33,982 nt of DNA from Methanobrevibacter oralis (lineage in GTDB: Archaea; Methanobacteriota; Methanobacteria; Methanobacteriales; Methanobacteriaceae). The notes beneath the pieces were generated by a model. That model was not told where the DNA came from. It did not search any database and saw nothing but the letters and a program-made list of their open reading frames with translations. A program made the translations under genes and the position numbers. The stretch covers positions 1 to 33,982 of the forward strand of contig NZ_LWMU01000046.1 in the NCBI RefSeq assembly GCF_001639275.1, read 5' to 3'. Positions 20,456 through 27,989 of the stretch are shown here, piece by piece (positions within the stretch are counted from its first letter, which is position 1; each line of letters opens with the position of its first letter).

Positions 20456-20537
20456 AGTTTTCACACCTTTCATTTTAATTCATACGAATTATTTGGTTAA
20501 ATATACTTTATTTTATGTCTATATATAATTATCTTTT

Positions 20538-20554
20538 AAACGAACCGTTCGTTT
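20538..20554. promoter_or_regulatory. Palindromic operator candidate beside fprA TATA box
   Basis: AAACGAAC-C-GTTCGTTT is a perfect 8-bp inverted repeat around a single base. On the minus strand it lies immediately upstream of the fprA TATA box, where a bound regulator would affect TFB/TBP loading. The CGAA/TTCG cores resemble those I recall for MsvR boxes in Methanothermobacter (TTCGTA and TACGAA half-sites), although the half-site arrangement differs. Confidence 0.65.
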
Positions 20555-20595
20555 TTATTTTGAATTATTATTAATTTAAACAATTTTTTTTATAT

Positions 20596-20640
20596 TATCT
20601 AACCTTTTTATTAATTGTTCATTTATTTTTTGGTTAGATA
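20596..20640. promoter_or_regulatory. Inverted repeat upstream of the regulator gene
   Basis: TATCTAACC at 20596-20604 and GGTTAGATA at 20632-20640 are perfect 9-bp inverted arms separated by 27 bases. The right arm abuts the regulator's TATA box. A related GGTTAAATATA occurs at about 20495-20505, on the fprA side. It could be a regulator or TFB-related site, or chance. Confidence 0.4.
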
Positions 20641-20698
20641 TATTTATAAATGTAAAGGATATAAATATATTATAAATATATTGTAGGGAGTTATTAAT

Positions 20699-21466
20699 AT
20701 GAGTGAACAGAAACCAATACAAATTTTTTCCAATCCCAATGAAAACATTGGGGTCAATGTTATTAAAAGTCCTGTCAAACTCACTATTTTAGAAATGCTT
20801 AGAAATAATGCAATGGAATTTGACGAAATTGTTAATAATGTAGGTAAATCCAAATCAACAGTTTCAGTCCATTTAAAAAGTTTAAGAGAAGATGGGATAA
20901 TTTCATATAAAGTTCACCCTGTTGATAATAGAAAGAAAATTTTTTATTTAAATTCCAAATATCTTGGTTCTGTTGATTTAAAAGAAAAAAAAGAATTAGA
21001 TGAGGTTAAACCTGATTATATAATTCAAAATTTAATTGATAACAGTGAAGATTTTTCAATATTATTGTTTCATACAATAAAATCAATGCTTATACAGGAA
21101 GGAATTAATATTGATCCAATTATGCAATCTGCAGGTAACAGTATAGGTAAATCTATATTTCGAAAACTTTATAATGATGATTTAGATGTATTTTTAAGTA
21201 ATGTTTCTAAATATTGGGAAGATAATAAATTAGGTAAACTTTCTTTTGATATTGGTCAAATAATTAAAGTTACTAATTATGATTGTTTTGAGTGTAAATT
21301 ACTTCCTAAAACTGGAAAACCAGCTTGTTTTTTAGATGTTGGTATTTTTGAATCATTATTCACTGAATTTTTCCAATTACCTGTAAGTGTAATTGAAATT
21401 CAATGTTATACAATGGGTGATAACAAATGTGTTTTTGAGGTGGAACCTCTTAACACAGCTATTTAA
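20699..21466 (+). CDS. msvR: MsvR-type redox regulator (HTH + V4R domain)
   Basis: 255 residues. An N-terminal ArsR-like winged helix (about 20-85; KSKSTVSVHLKSLREDGII is the recognition helix region) is joined to a C-terminal V4R domain (about 110-250) with cysteines C196, C199, C210, C236 and C244. This is the architecture of MsvR, the methanogen-specific V4R regulator described in Methanothermobacter. There it lies divergent to the F420H2 oxidase operon and binds their shared promoter region in a redox-dependent way. The same divergent placement here makes orthology very likely. It probably represses itself and fprA-rbr, with cysteine oxidation releasing it. Its stop codon abuts that of convergent cbiL with no gap. 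Confidence 0.9.
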   Translation: MSEQKPIQIFSNPNENIGVNVIKSPVKLTILEMLRNNAMEFDEIVNNVGKSKSTVSVHLKSLREDGIISYKVHPVDNRKKIFYLNSKYLGSVDLKEKKELDEVKPDYIIQNLIDNSEDFSILLFHTIKSMLIQEGINIDPIMQSAGNSIGKSIFRKLYNDDLDVFLSNVSKYWEDNKLGKLSFDIGQIIKVTNYDCFECKLLPKTGKPACFLDVGIFESLFTEFFQLPVSVIEIQCYTMGDNKCVFEVEPLNTAI

Positions 21467-22171
21467 TTATTCATCTTCAAAATTGATAATGGTAGTTGTT
21501 AAATAAGGTTTTTCATGAGAAAATCCTTCAATTATTTTTTCATTTTCTCTAGTACAATTCTGAACAGAGTATATTTCTTTATGTCTATCCTTATTTTTAA
21601 TAATAGATTCTAATTCAGAGGTATTTCTTGAAGCTTTCATTAATACTACTGAATCACTATATTCTAATATTTTTTCTAATCTATCATCTATTTTAGGAAC
21701 GATAGTTAAAATATCATTTTTTTCAACAAGAGGCTTGTTTTTAGTAGCTGCACAAGCAGTAAATGAAGTTATTCCAGGTATTGTTTCTATTTCATATCTT
21801 TCAATTAATTTTTTCTGAACATAAGCGTAGGTACTAAATACTGATGAATCTCCAAGTGTAATGAATGCTACATCTCTTCCACTATCTAGGTATTGGGCTA
21901 TCATTTCTGCAGCACTATTCCAACACCTTTCAAGTTCTTTTAAATCTTCAATCATTGGAAATATTGGTTCTACAACCATTAATCTTTTATAATCGCTTCT
22001 TTCTTCAATAATAGGTTTAACAATTGACAAAGCAATGCTCTCTTTTTCTTTAGCGGATTTTGGTGAAAAGATTACTGGAACAGTTTTTAATACTCTTGCA
22101 GCTTTTAAGGTCAATAATTCAGTATCACCGGGGCCAACGCCAATTCCTATTAATTTTCCTGTCTCTGCCAT
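21467..22171 (-). CDS. cbiL: Precorrin-2 / cobalt-factor II C20-methyltransferase
   Basis: Transfers a methyl group from S-adenosylmethionine to C20 of the corrin precursor, an early committed step in the anaerobic cobalamin pathway; methanogens need corrinoids for methyl transfer. It has 234 residues. The tetrapyrrole methylase fold shows GIGVGPGDTELLTLKAARVL at the N-terminus, then FITLGDSSVFSTYAYV and ETIPGITSFTACAA. The GDSSVFSTY segment is typical of CobI/CbiL rather than other family members. No other cobalamin genes are adjacent. The ATG is at 22171; the divergent helicase gene starts 84 bases away. Confidence 0.93.
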   Translation of the reverse strand: MAETGKLIGIGVGPGDTELLTLKAARVLKTVPVIFSPKSAKEKESIALSIVKPIIEERSDYKRLMVVEPIFPMIEDLKELERCWNSAAEMIAQYLDSGRDVAFITLGDSSVFSTYAYVQKKLIERYEIETIPGITSFTACAATKNKPLVEKNDILTIVPKIDDRLEKILEYSDSVVLMKASRNTSELESIIKNKDRHKEIYSVQNCTRENEKIIEGFSHEKPYLTTTIINFEDE

Positions 22172-22255
22172 AGAATCACTTTTAAAATTTGATTATTATT
22201 TTTCAAATGCACTTTCTATAATTTATTTATAGTTTTAATAACTAATATAATTTTA

Positions 22256-24106
22256 ATGTCAAATCCTATTTTTTGTCCAAAATGTGGTATGCTTAAAAGT
22301 AATTGTACATGTAATTCAACTAGTGAAAATAAAAATAATAAATCAACTGATTTATTTAGTTTTAGTAGTAAAGTTATTTCATCTTCAATTTTAGACGATG
22401 AAATTCAAGATGTATACTCTGTTGATGAGCATAAACTTGATGAAGGTACAATAGCATATTTAAAAGAATTATATCCTAATATTGATGAAGAGATTGTTGA
22501 AAATTTTCCCTTTGAGGAGCCTCGTTTTGGTCAACTAGATATTATTCAGGATATTAATGATGCAATTAAAGAAGGTTATAAATATATTATTCTTGAAGCA
22601 GGTACTGGAACAGGTAAATCAGCTATTGCAACTACTCTTGCTAAAATGTATGAATCTGCTTATATTTTAACAATGACTAAACAACTTCAAAGTCAATATG
22701 CTAATGAATTTGAGTTTCCATTAGTTAAAGGTAGGAATAATTTCGCATGTTTACTCGATAATTTAGATTCTACTTGTGATATGGGAAAATGTAAAACTGC
22801 TCCTGCTTCAAGTGACTTTTTTTGCCAATATGGAATTGGTAAAAACCCATCACTTGATTCTGAATTAGCTTTTGAAGATTCATTTGGTGGAACAGTATTT
22901 TATCAATCCCCAAATCATTGTCATTATTGGAATCAAAAAGCTAATGCAATTAACTCTCCAATTACTTTAATGAATTATGATTATGGAATTTTAGAGCTTA
23001 ATTATGTTAAACATTTTGGTACTCGTTCTCTTTTAATTTTAGATGAGGCTCATAATATTGAGAATAAGTTAATGAATACAATGGAAGTTACATTGTATAA
23101 TAGGACTCTTGAGCGAGATATTAGTAAGCAGATTTCTAAAGAAACATTAAAAGATGGTGAACTTGAAGATTGGATAATGGAAGTTGAAGCTATTAAAGAA
23201 GCATATGAAGATATTGATATTTCAAATATTACTAAAAATAATGCAGATAGGATTAAATCTACTATAGCTCGTTTAAAAACACTTAATAATAATCTTGAAA
23301 AGGAACCTAAAAATTGGGTTATTGATTCAGATGAATATGGTGTTTCTTTTAAACCATTAAAAGTCCATCAATACGCTAAAAATAATCTTTTAAAATATGG
23401 GGATGTTGTTATATTCATGAGTGCAACGATTCTTTCTCATAAAATGTTTTCAAAATGGTTAGGATTAAATCCTAATGAAGTTTATCATATTAAAATTGAT
23501 AGTCCATTTTCAAAAGAAAAAAGACCAATTATTCTTAATTTAGTAGGTAAGATGTCTAAAAGTCGAATCAAAGGTTCTGCACCCAAAACAATCCCTATTC
23601 TACAAGAAATTTTAGAAAAACATAAGGATGATAAAGGTTTAATTCACACCCATAGTTATAAATGTCAACAATATATTAATAGAAATTTAGCTAATTCTCG
23701 TTTAATTTCTCATAATGCAGGGAATAGAGAACAAATATTAGATTATTTTGAAAAAGATGAAAACCCATTAGTTTTAGTTTCACCTTCTATGAGTGAAGGG
23801 GTTGATTTACCTTATGATAAATGTAGATTTCAAGTAATTTATAAAATACCATTCCCATATCTTGGAGATAAACAAGTTAATATGAGAATGAAAAGAGACA
23901 AGAAATGGTATGCTTATAAAACAGTCATGACTTTAATGCAAGCTTATGGTCGTGGAATGCGTGCTGAAGATGATTCTTGTTATACTTATATTTTAGACAG
24001 TGATATTAATATGTTATTTAAGAGTCCAATGTATAGATCATTAATGCCTGATTTTTTCAAAGAGGCAGTAGTTAGGTTAAAAAATAGCGGACCTGGAGGG
24101 ATTTGA
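22256..24106 (+). CDS. XPD/DinG-type superfamily 2 DNA helicase
   Basis: 616 residues. A small N-terminal zinc-binding-like patch (CPKCGMLKSNCTC, 7-19) is followed by Walker A AGTGTGKS (115-122), a cysteine-rich insert suited to a [4Fe-4S] cluster (C165, C174, C179, C190) as in XPD and DinG, the DEAH box D263-H266 (ILDEAHNIE), motif III-like FMSATIL, and the C-terminal SPSMSEGVDLP and QAYGRGMRAEDDS motifs. These are 5'-3' DNA helicases used in repair and structure resolution. Archaeal genomes often carry such Rad3-related proteins, so specific equivalence to XPD is uncertain. The mRNA may be leaderless, as no ribosome site is seen. The last 19 bases, including the stop, overlap an antisense tRNA gene. 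Confidence 0.92.
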   Translation: MSNPIFCPKCGMLKSNCTCNSTSENKNNKSTDLFSFSSKVISSSILDDEIQDVYSVDEHKLDEGTIAYLKELYPNIDEEIVENFPFEEPRFGQLDIIQDINDAIKEGYKYIILEAGTGTGKSAIATTLAKMYESAYILTMTKQLQSQYANEFEFPLVKGRNNFACLLDNLDSTCDMGKCKTAPASSDFFCQYGIGKNPSLDSELAFEDSFGGTVFYQSPNHCHYWNQKANAINSPITLMNYDYGILELNYVKHFGTRSLLILDEAHNIENKLMNTMEVTLYNRTLERDISKQISKETLKDGELEDWIMEVEAIKEAYEDIDISNITKNNADRIKSTIARLKTLNNNLEKEPKNWVIDSDEYGVSFKPLKVHQYAKNNLLKYGDVVIFMSATILSHKMFSKWLGLNPNEVYHIKIDSPFSKEKRPIILNLVGKMSKSRIKGSAPKTIPILQEILEKHKDDKGLIHTHSYKCQQYINRNLANSRLISHNAGNREQILDYFEKDENPLVLVSPSMSEGVDLPYDKCRFQVIYKIPFPYLGDKQVNMRMKRDKKWYAYKTVMTLMQAYGRGMRAEDDSCYTYILDSDINMLFKSPMYRSLMPDFFKEAVVRLKNSGPGGI

Positions 24107-24161
24107 ACCCTCGATCTCAGGATCCGAAGTCCTGTGTCATTCCTGACTAGACTACAGGTCC
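24088..24161 (-). tRNA. tRNA-Arg (anticodon TCG)
   Basis: 74 bases. The acceptor stem GGACCTG/CAGGTCC has discriminator G. The D stem is GTC/GAC, the anticodon stem CAGGA/TCCTG holds the loop CTTCGGA giving anticodon TCG, and the T arm GAGGG-TTCAAAT-CCCTC is canonical. No intron is present and the 3' CCA is not encoded (the next bases are CTA). The 5' end is 19 bases after the stop of the upstream minus-strand gene. It has no obvious promoter of its own in that gap, so transcription by read-through or from a promoter inside that gene is likely. Confidence 0.96.
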
Positions 24162-24180
24162 AAAAAAATTAAAAAAATCT

Positions 24181-25191
24181 TTATTCATCAGATTTTTTTT
24201 CTTTAGAATCAATTGATATAATAGGAATATCGTCTATTTCTTCAACCCCTGCAAAAATATCATCAATAGATTCATTTTCAGGAACACTTTCTTGATGTTC
24301 TTCTTCAATTTCGTCACTAGTGAGACCTTTTTTATTTTTAGGTTTTTCTTTAGCAATAGGAATTTCATCGATATTTTCAGAGATGGGCTCTTTTTTAGAA
24401 TGAGTATTTTTTTTAAGTTTGCTTTTTAGCTCATCCATATTGAATTCACCGACTTTATATGAATTTTTATCTAAAGGAATTTTGCTTTTTGGGATGGTTT
24501 TTTCCTTAGGTTTTGGTGTTTTATTATTGTCTTCTTTATCTTGTTTTTTATCAATGCTTTCAATATTAGTCATCAGCCCATCAATTGGGTTTTTAAAATT
24601 AAATACTTTGTATATTCCAAATATTATTAATAATAAACCAATAGTTAGAATTATAACTGTAATAAAATGAGTTTCACCTGAAACAACATTATCAACAATT
24701 CTTTCTGTACCCGAATTAAATACAATAACTGATACAACAAGAAATATAATTCCTAAAATTAAACTTACAATACCATATATTGGAGTTTTACCAATTTTAG
24801 TATTTAATATGTTATCGAGGTTTTCGCTTAATTCATCACTAAATTTGTCTTCAATTTCTTCATAATTTTCATTTAGTTCTTCACTTGTGTCTTCTTCAAC
24901 ATTTTTTGTTTTAATGATATATTTTTCATCAATTGGATTTTCTTCTTCTAAATTAGTAGCATATTCATCATCTTGACTAGGATAATAGATAAATTCATCA
25001 TCAATTTTTAAATCATCAAAATCTTTTTCTTCTTCATGATTAAGGAATTTTATTAATTCTTCATCTTCTTCAACAATTCCAGTCCCAATATTATCCTCTG
25101 TTTTAGAAGATTCTTCAGTTTCATCCTTCATTGTATTTATCATATCTTTAAGATTTGAAATTCTATGCTCTTTTTCTTTAGAATCTTTCAT
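24181..25191 (-). CDS. Acidic two-helix membrane protein, function unknown
   Basis: 336 residues that I do not assign to a family. A highly acidic N-terminal half (about 1-130, rich in E and D) is followed by two membrane segments (about 138-158, GIVSLILGIIFLVVSVIVF, and 176-196, FITVIILTIGLLLIIFGIY) with a short loop between. A low-complexity Lys/Glu/Pro-rich tail of about 140 residues ends in acidic clusters. Both termini are probably on the same side of the membrane. GAGGTC supports the ATG. It starts 12 bases after the TFS gene, so it may share that transcript. Probably a lineage-specific scaffold or envelope protein; this is a guess. Confidence 0.75.
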   Translation of the reverse strand: MKDSKEKEHRISNLKDMINTMKDETEESSKTEDNIGTGIVEEDEELIKFLNHEEEKDFDDLKIDDEFIYYPSQDDEYATNLEEENPIDEKYIIKTKNVEEDTSEELNENYEEIEDKFSDELSENLDNILNTKIGKTPIYGIVSLILGIIFLVVSVIVFNSGTERIVDNVVSGETHFITVIILTIGLLLIIFGIYKVFNFKNPIDGLMTNIESIDKKQDKEDNNKTPKPKEKTIPKSKIPLDKNSYKVGEFNMDELKSKLKKNTHSKKEPISENIDEIPIAKEKPKNKKGLTSDEIEEEHQESVPENESIDDIFAGVEEIDDIPIISIDSKEKKSDE

Positions 25192-25203
25192 ATGAAGACC
25201 TCT

Positions 25204-25518
25204 TTAATCGTATTCTCTCCATTTATGTTTACATTTTAAACATTGGAAAAAACGTGTTTCAGCTTCATCTGCACTTCTAGTTTGCCTTAATTCGTATGCT
25301 GCTTTATTGTAACCACATTTTGGACAAATTTCTTTTGTTGTTGGAAGAAGGTTCATGTCTTCTCCTTTCATAATAACATTGTCGTTCTCTTTTACTTTTG
25401 CAGCGACTTCATATTGATCACTGTTAGTTTCGGATAAATCTTTTGAATATCCACAACTACATTCCAACTTATTATCTTTTGGAAGTAGCATAGCTCCACA
25501 ATTTGGGCAAAATTCCAT
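25204..25518 (-). CDS. tfs: Transcription elongation factor TFS
   Basis: The archaeal TFIIS/RPB9-like factor that stimulates RNA cleavage by backtracked RNA polymerase. It has 104 residues from the ATG at 25518, preferred because GAGGGG then lies 6 bases upstream; an ATG at 25524 abuts that site. The N-terminal zinc ribbon uses C4, C7, C20 and C22, and the C-terminal ribbon uses C65, C68, C93 and C96. The cleavage-stimulating acidic pair is D84-E85 (SADEAETRFF), so this is a cleavage-competent factor rather than an inhibitory paralogue. Confidence 0.95.
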   Translation of the reverse strand: MEFCPNCGAMLLPKDNKLECSCGYSKDLSETNSDQYEVAAKVKENDNVIMKGEDMNLLPTTKEICPKCGYNKAAYELRQTRSADEAETRFFQCLKCKHKWREYD

Positions 25519-25605
25519 TTTCATCCCCTCTTTTTTATCACAATTTTTTTTATTACAAAGTAATTTTTATTTTAAATTATTTAAATATATACTATTTATT
25601 ATAGC

Positions 25606-26028
25606 TTAGAATTTATTTTTAACATTAATTAAACAATCTTTTATGATTTTTTCATGGTCAAATGCAATATTGACTTTGCTTAGTTCATCTTTGTTAAATA
25701 TACCAATATCACAAGCATCATCATTAGCTTTTCTATCTTCCAAATTTCCTTTAGCACTATAAACTATGGATATTGTGTGTCCTCGCGGATCCCTATCTGG
25801 TTTAGAGTAAATATTGATTAGATTTTCAAGTTTTACATCAATACTTGTTTCTTCTTTAGCTTCACGTATAGCTGCATCTTCTACACATTCTCCATAATCA
25901 ACAAAACCACCAGGTAGTGCCCAATAATTTTTAAATGGGTCATTTTTTCTCTTTATTAAAATAAAATTAAAATTATTATCAAAAATAAAAATATCTGTTG
26001 TTAATGAAGGAATTTTATACTTTCCCAT
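25606..26028 (-). CDS. Nudix hydrolase
   Basis: About 140 residues from the ATG at 26028; a GTG at 26037 is an alternative and neither has a clear ribosome site. The Nudix box is GFVDYGECVEDAAIREAKEE (41-60) continuing TSI, which fits GX5EX7REUXEEXGU except that the late glycine is serine (S62). The metal-binding glutamates E56, E59 and E60 are present. The WALPGGFVDYGE start resembles ADP-ribose or nucleotide-sugar pyrophosphatases. The substrate is not determinable. It sits between rpoL and TFS with gaps of 32 and 87 bases. Confidence 0.9.
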   Translation of the reverse strand: MGKYKIPSLTTDIFIFDNNFNFILIKRKNDPFKNYWALPGGFVDYGECVEDAAIREAKEETSIDVKLENLINIYSKPDRDPRGHTISIVYSAKGNLEDRKANDDACDIGIFNKDELSKVNIAFDHEKIIKDCLINVKNKF

Positions 26029-26060
26029 GCAATTCACTTAAAATAAAAAAATAGTTGAAG

Positions 26061-26339
26061 TTATAGTTCTTCATCAATAAGTTTTTTAAATTCATCACTT
26101 TCATTTTTAAGTTGTTCGGCTGCTGCTTTTAAGACTATTCTTGGTCTTTTTCCTCTTTTGGTTTTAATTGTTATTTCAGGTTTACCTGTAAGGGGGTGGT
26201 CAATATTATATACAGCATATTCAACATCAGGATTTTCCATTAGAATGTGTCTAAGTGCATTACAAACACCATGACTTTCATCTTTAACAATAAAAGTAAG
26301 TTCTAATGTTTTATCTTCTATTATTTCAATATTATCCAT
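26061..26339 (-). CDS. rpoL: RNA polymerase subunit L (Rpb11-like)
   Basis: A small assembly-platform subunit that pairs with RpoD (Rpb3-like). It has 92 residues, the usual length. The signature ESHGVCNALRHILMENPDVEYAVYNIDHPL is the alpha-like dimerisation motif of archaeal L and eukaryotic Rpb11 (no more than 20 residues should be taken as diagnostic: HGVCNALRHILMENPDVEYA). It starts 11 bases after csl4 with an AAAGGTTGAT ribosome site, in the well-known archaeal clustering of exosome and polymerase genes. Confidence 0.96.
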   Translation of the reverse strand: MDNIEIIEDKTLELTFIVKDESHGVCNALRHILMENPDVEYAVYNIDHPLTGKPEITIKTKRGKRPRIVLKAAAEQLKNESDEFKKLIDEEL

Positions 26340-26350
26340 GTTATCAACCT

Positions 26351-26923
26351 TTAATAATTATTAATATAATTTTTAGAAATTTTGCGTTTCTCTTTTTTGT
26401 TACATGTATTACATTGAAGTTCACTATCTTTTTGGGTAGTGTGCATGTAATCTCTACAACGGGTACACATTGCTTTTAGCACTCCACAGTAATCATCAGT
26501 AGTACTTAAATCAACATTATCTCCAGTTATTTTAACGACTTTAGCTTCTATAATGTCTCCTATTTTAAAAGCATAAGAAAGTTTGTCTAAATAATCTTTT
26601 TTTGCTTGGGATATGTGAATAGATCCAATATATGGTAATGCTAAAGGCCTTGAATTATTTTTAATACATTCAATATTAACATTAGCTCTTTGTGGTTTGA
26701 TATCACTTATTTGGCCATAAACGACATCTCCTTTTTTTAAGAGAGCTGGCTTTGCATCTCCTTCAACAGAAATAACCTTTCTTTTCTGATCAATTTTAAC
26801 ACTACCTAGTACTGAGGATTTAATTTCACCATCGTCATCATAAGTACCGTATCCTGGGAGGTATTGTTCGATTATTCCTAATTTCTCTCCAGGCATCACA
26901 ATTTCTTCCTCTTTTATACTCAT
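26351..26923 (-). CDS. csl4: Exosome RNA-binding subunit Csl4
   Basis: Cap protein of the archaeal RNA exosome, guiding substrates to the Rrp41/Rrp42 ring. It has 190 residues. The N-terminal domain contains VMPGEKLGIIEQYLPGYGTY; a central S1 domain (about 62-140) runs from KKGDVVYGQI to DIIEAKVVKI; and a C-terminal zinc ribbon (CTRCRDYMHTTQ... then CNTCNKKEKRKI) uses two CxxC pairs. GGTGAA upstream of the ATG at 26923 is the ribosome site. It heads the csl4-rpoL pair. Confidence 0.95.
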   Translation of the reverse strand: MSIKEEEIVMPGEKLGIIEQYLPGYGTYDDDGEIKSSVLGSVKIDQKRKVISVEGDAKPALLKKGDVVYGQISDIKPQRANVNIECIKNNSRPLALPYIGSIHISQAKKDYLDKLSYAFKIGDIIEAKVVKITGDNVDLSTTDDYCGVLKAMCTRCRDYMHTTQKDSELQCNTCNKKEKRKISKNYINNY

Positions 26924-26983
26924 ATTAAATTCACCAAAAAAAATTATTTAATATTATAATTATATGCATGTTCATATTTAAAA

Positions 26984-27988
26984 CTATTTATAACGTTCAT
27001 GGAATAAAATTTCGTCTAATTGGTAGTTTTCCCATTTTCGTTTATTCAATACAATTTCTAATTCTTGTGGGGTTATTAATGGCTTATTATACATTTGTGC
27101 ATCATCAACAGCTATTCTTGGGCATGCACTAACAACAAAGGCATCTAGTTCTAAATAAGGTAACAGTATATCAGGATTAATATTGTCTATTAATAATATA
27201 TATGCTTCCATTCCTTCATCTTCTAGTGTTTTTTTAATTTTTTTAGCTAATTTCATTCTATATTGGCCTTCTTTAGAAGATACGATAACACCCCACTTTT
27301 TAGCTTTGGATGCTTTAACAATTCTAGCAAAACGTATTCTTAAGACTCTATCAGCATATTCATCCATTTCTCTAATTTCATTGTTATATGGATCAAGTGC
27401 TAATACAGGGGTTTTTGTGAATAAATGAATTCCTAACGGATGAAAATTCCCACTACCTATAAATAAAAAGATTTCTACATCTAAATCTTTTATTGAAGAG
27501 AAATTACATCCTAATACTTGTCCTTTTCTTGTAGATTTAGAAGATCCAAGTACTACTTCTTTACCATTATCTTCAAGGTAGTCTTTAATCTCGTTTAAAA
27601 TATGTAAATGTTGGGTTGTTGTGACTAAACCAATTTTATAATAATCTTTTAAATGTTCTAATGATTTTTTAAGGTCTTTTTTAACATCAATATCAGAAAA
27701 AGATTCTATAAATAATGTTGGAACTTCGTATTTTAAAGGAAGGGGAGTATGTCCATAATGCACAATTAAATCTACAGAACCTTTCATTTTATAATCACAT
27801 ACATCACAAGCTCCAAAACAGGGATCTCCAGAGATTATAACAGTAGCATCTGTTTGTGCTTCAATTTCTCTAGCTATATTAACAGCTTGCATTTTGAGTC
27901 CTTCTGGAAATTGAAGACCTACATTTATAGCTCCTTTAGAATTAATTTTATGGATTACTTTATCTAAATCCATATTATACATTGTCAT
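26984..27988 (-). CDS. dph2: Diphthamide synthase, radical-type Dph2
   Basis: Forms the first C-C bond of diphthamide on the histidine of elongation factor 2, using S-adenosylmethionine and an unusual [4Fe-4S] cluster. It has 334 residues from the ATG at 27988, one base past the hpt stop; an upstream start at 28036 would overlap hpt by 47 bases and adds a basic leader not typical of the family. The three cluster cysteines are in [10 protein letters not shown] (56-64), LGC (C161) and VSACPR (C289), matching the spacing of archaeal Dph2. Probably co-transcribed with hpt. Confidence 0.94.
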   Translation of the reverse strand: MTMYNMDLDKVIHKINSKGAINVGLQFPEGLKMQAVNIAREIEAQTDATVIISGDPCFGACDVCDYKMKGSVDLIVHYGHTPLPLKYEVPTLFIESFSDIDVKKDLKKSLEHLKDYYKIGLVTTTQHLHILNEIKDYLEDNGKEVVLGSSKSTRKGQVLGCNFSSIKDLDVEIFLFIGSGNFHPLGIHLFTKTPVLALDPYNNEIREMDEYADRVLRIRFARIVKASKAKKWGVIVSSKEGQYRMKLAKKIKKTLEDEGMEAYILLIDNINPDILLPYLELDAFVVSACPRIAVDDAQMYNKPLITPQELEIVLNKRKWENYQLDEILFHERYK

Positions 27989-27989
27989 T

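Larger units (their letters stand above)
20474..20698. promoter_or_regulatory. Divergent fprA / msvR control region
   Basis: This 225-base region carries two back-to-back promoters. The fprA TATA box (minus strand TTATATATAG) is at about 20519-20530. The regulator's TATA candidate (TATTTATAAATG) is at about 20640-20651, with AGGGAG as its ribosome site at about 20684-20689. Inverted repeats are listed separately. A TACGAA half-site, within AATTCATACGAATT, lies at about 20483-20488, between the fprA TATA box and its start codon. Confidence 0.7.
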
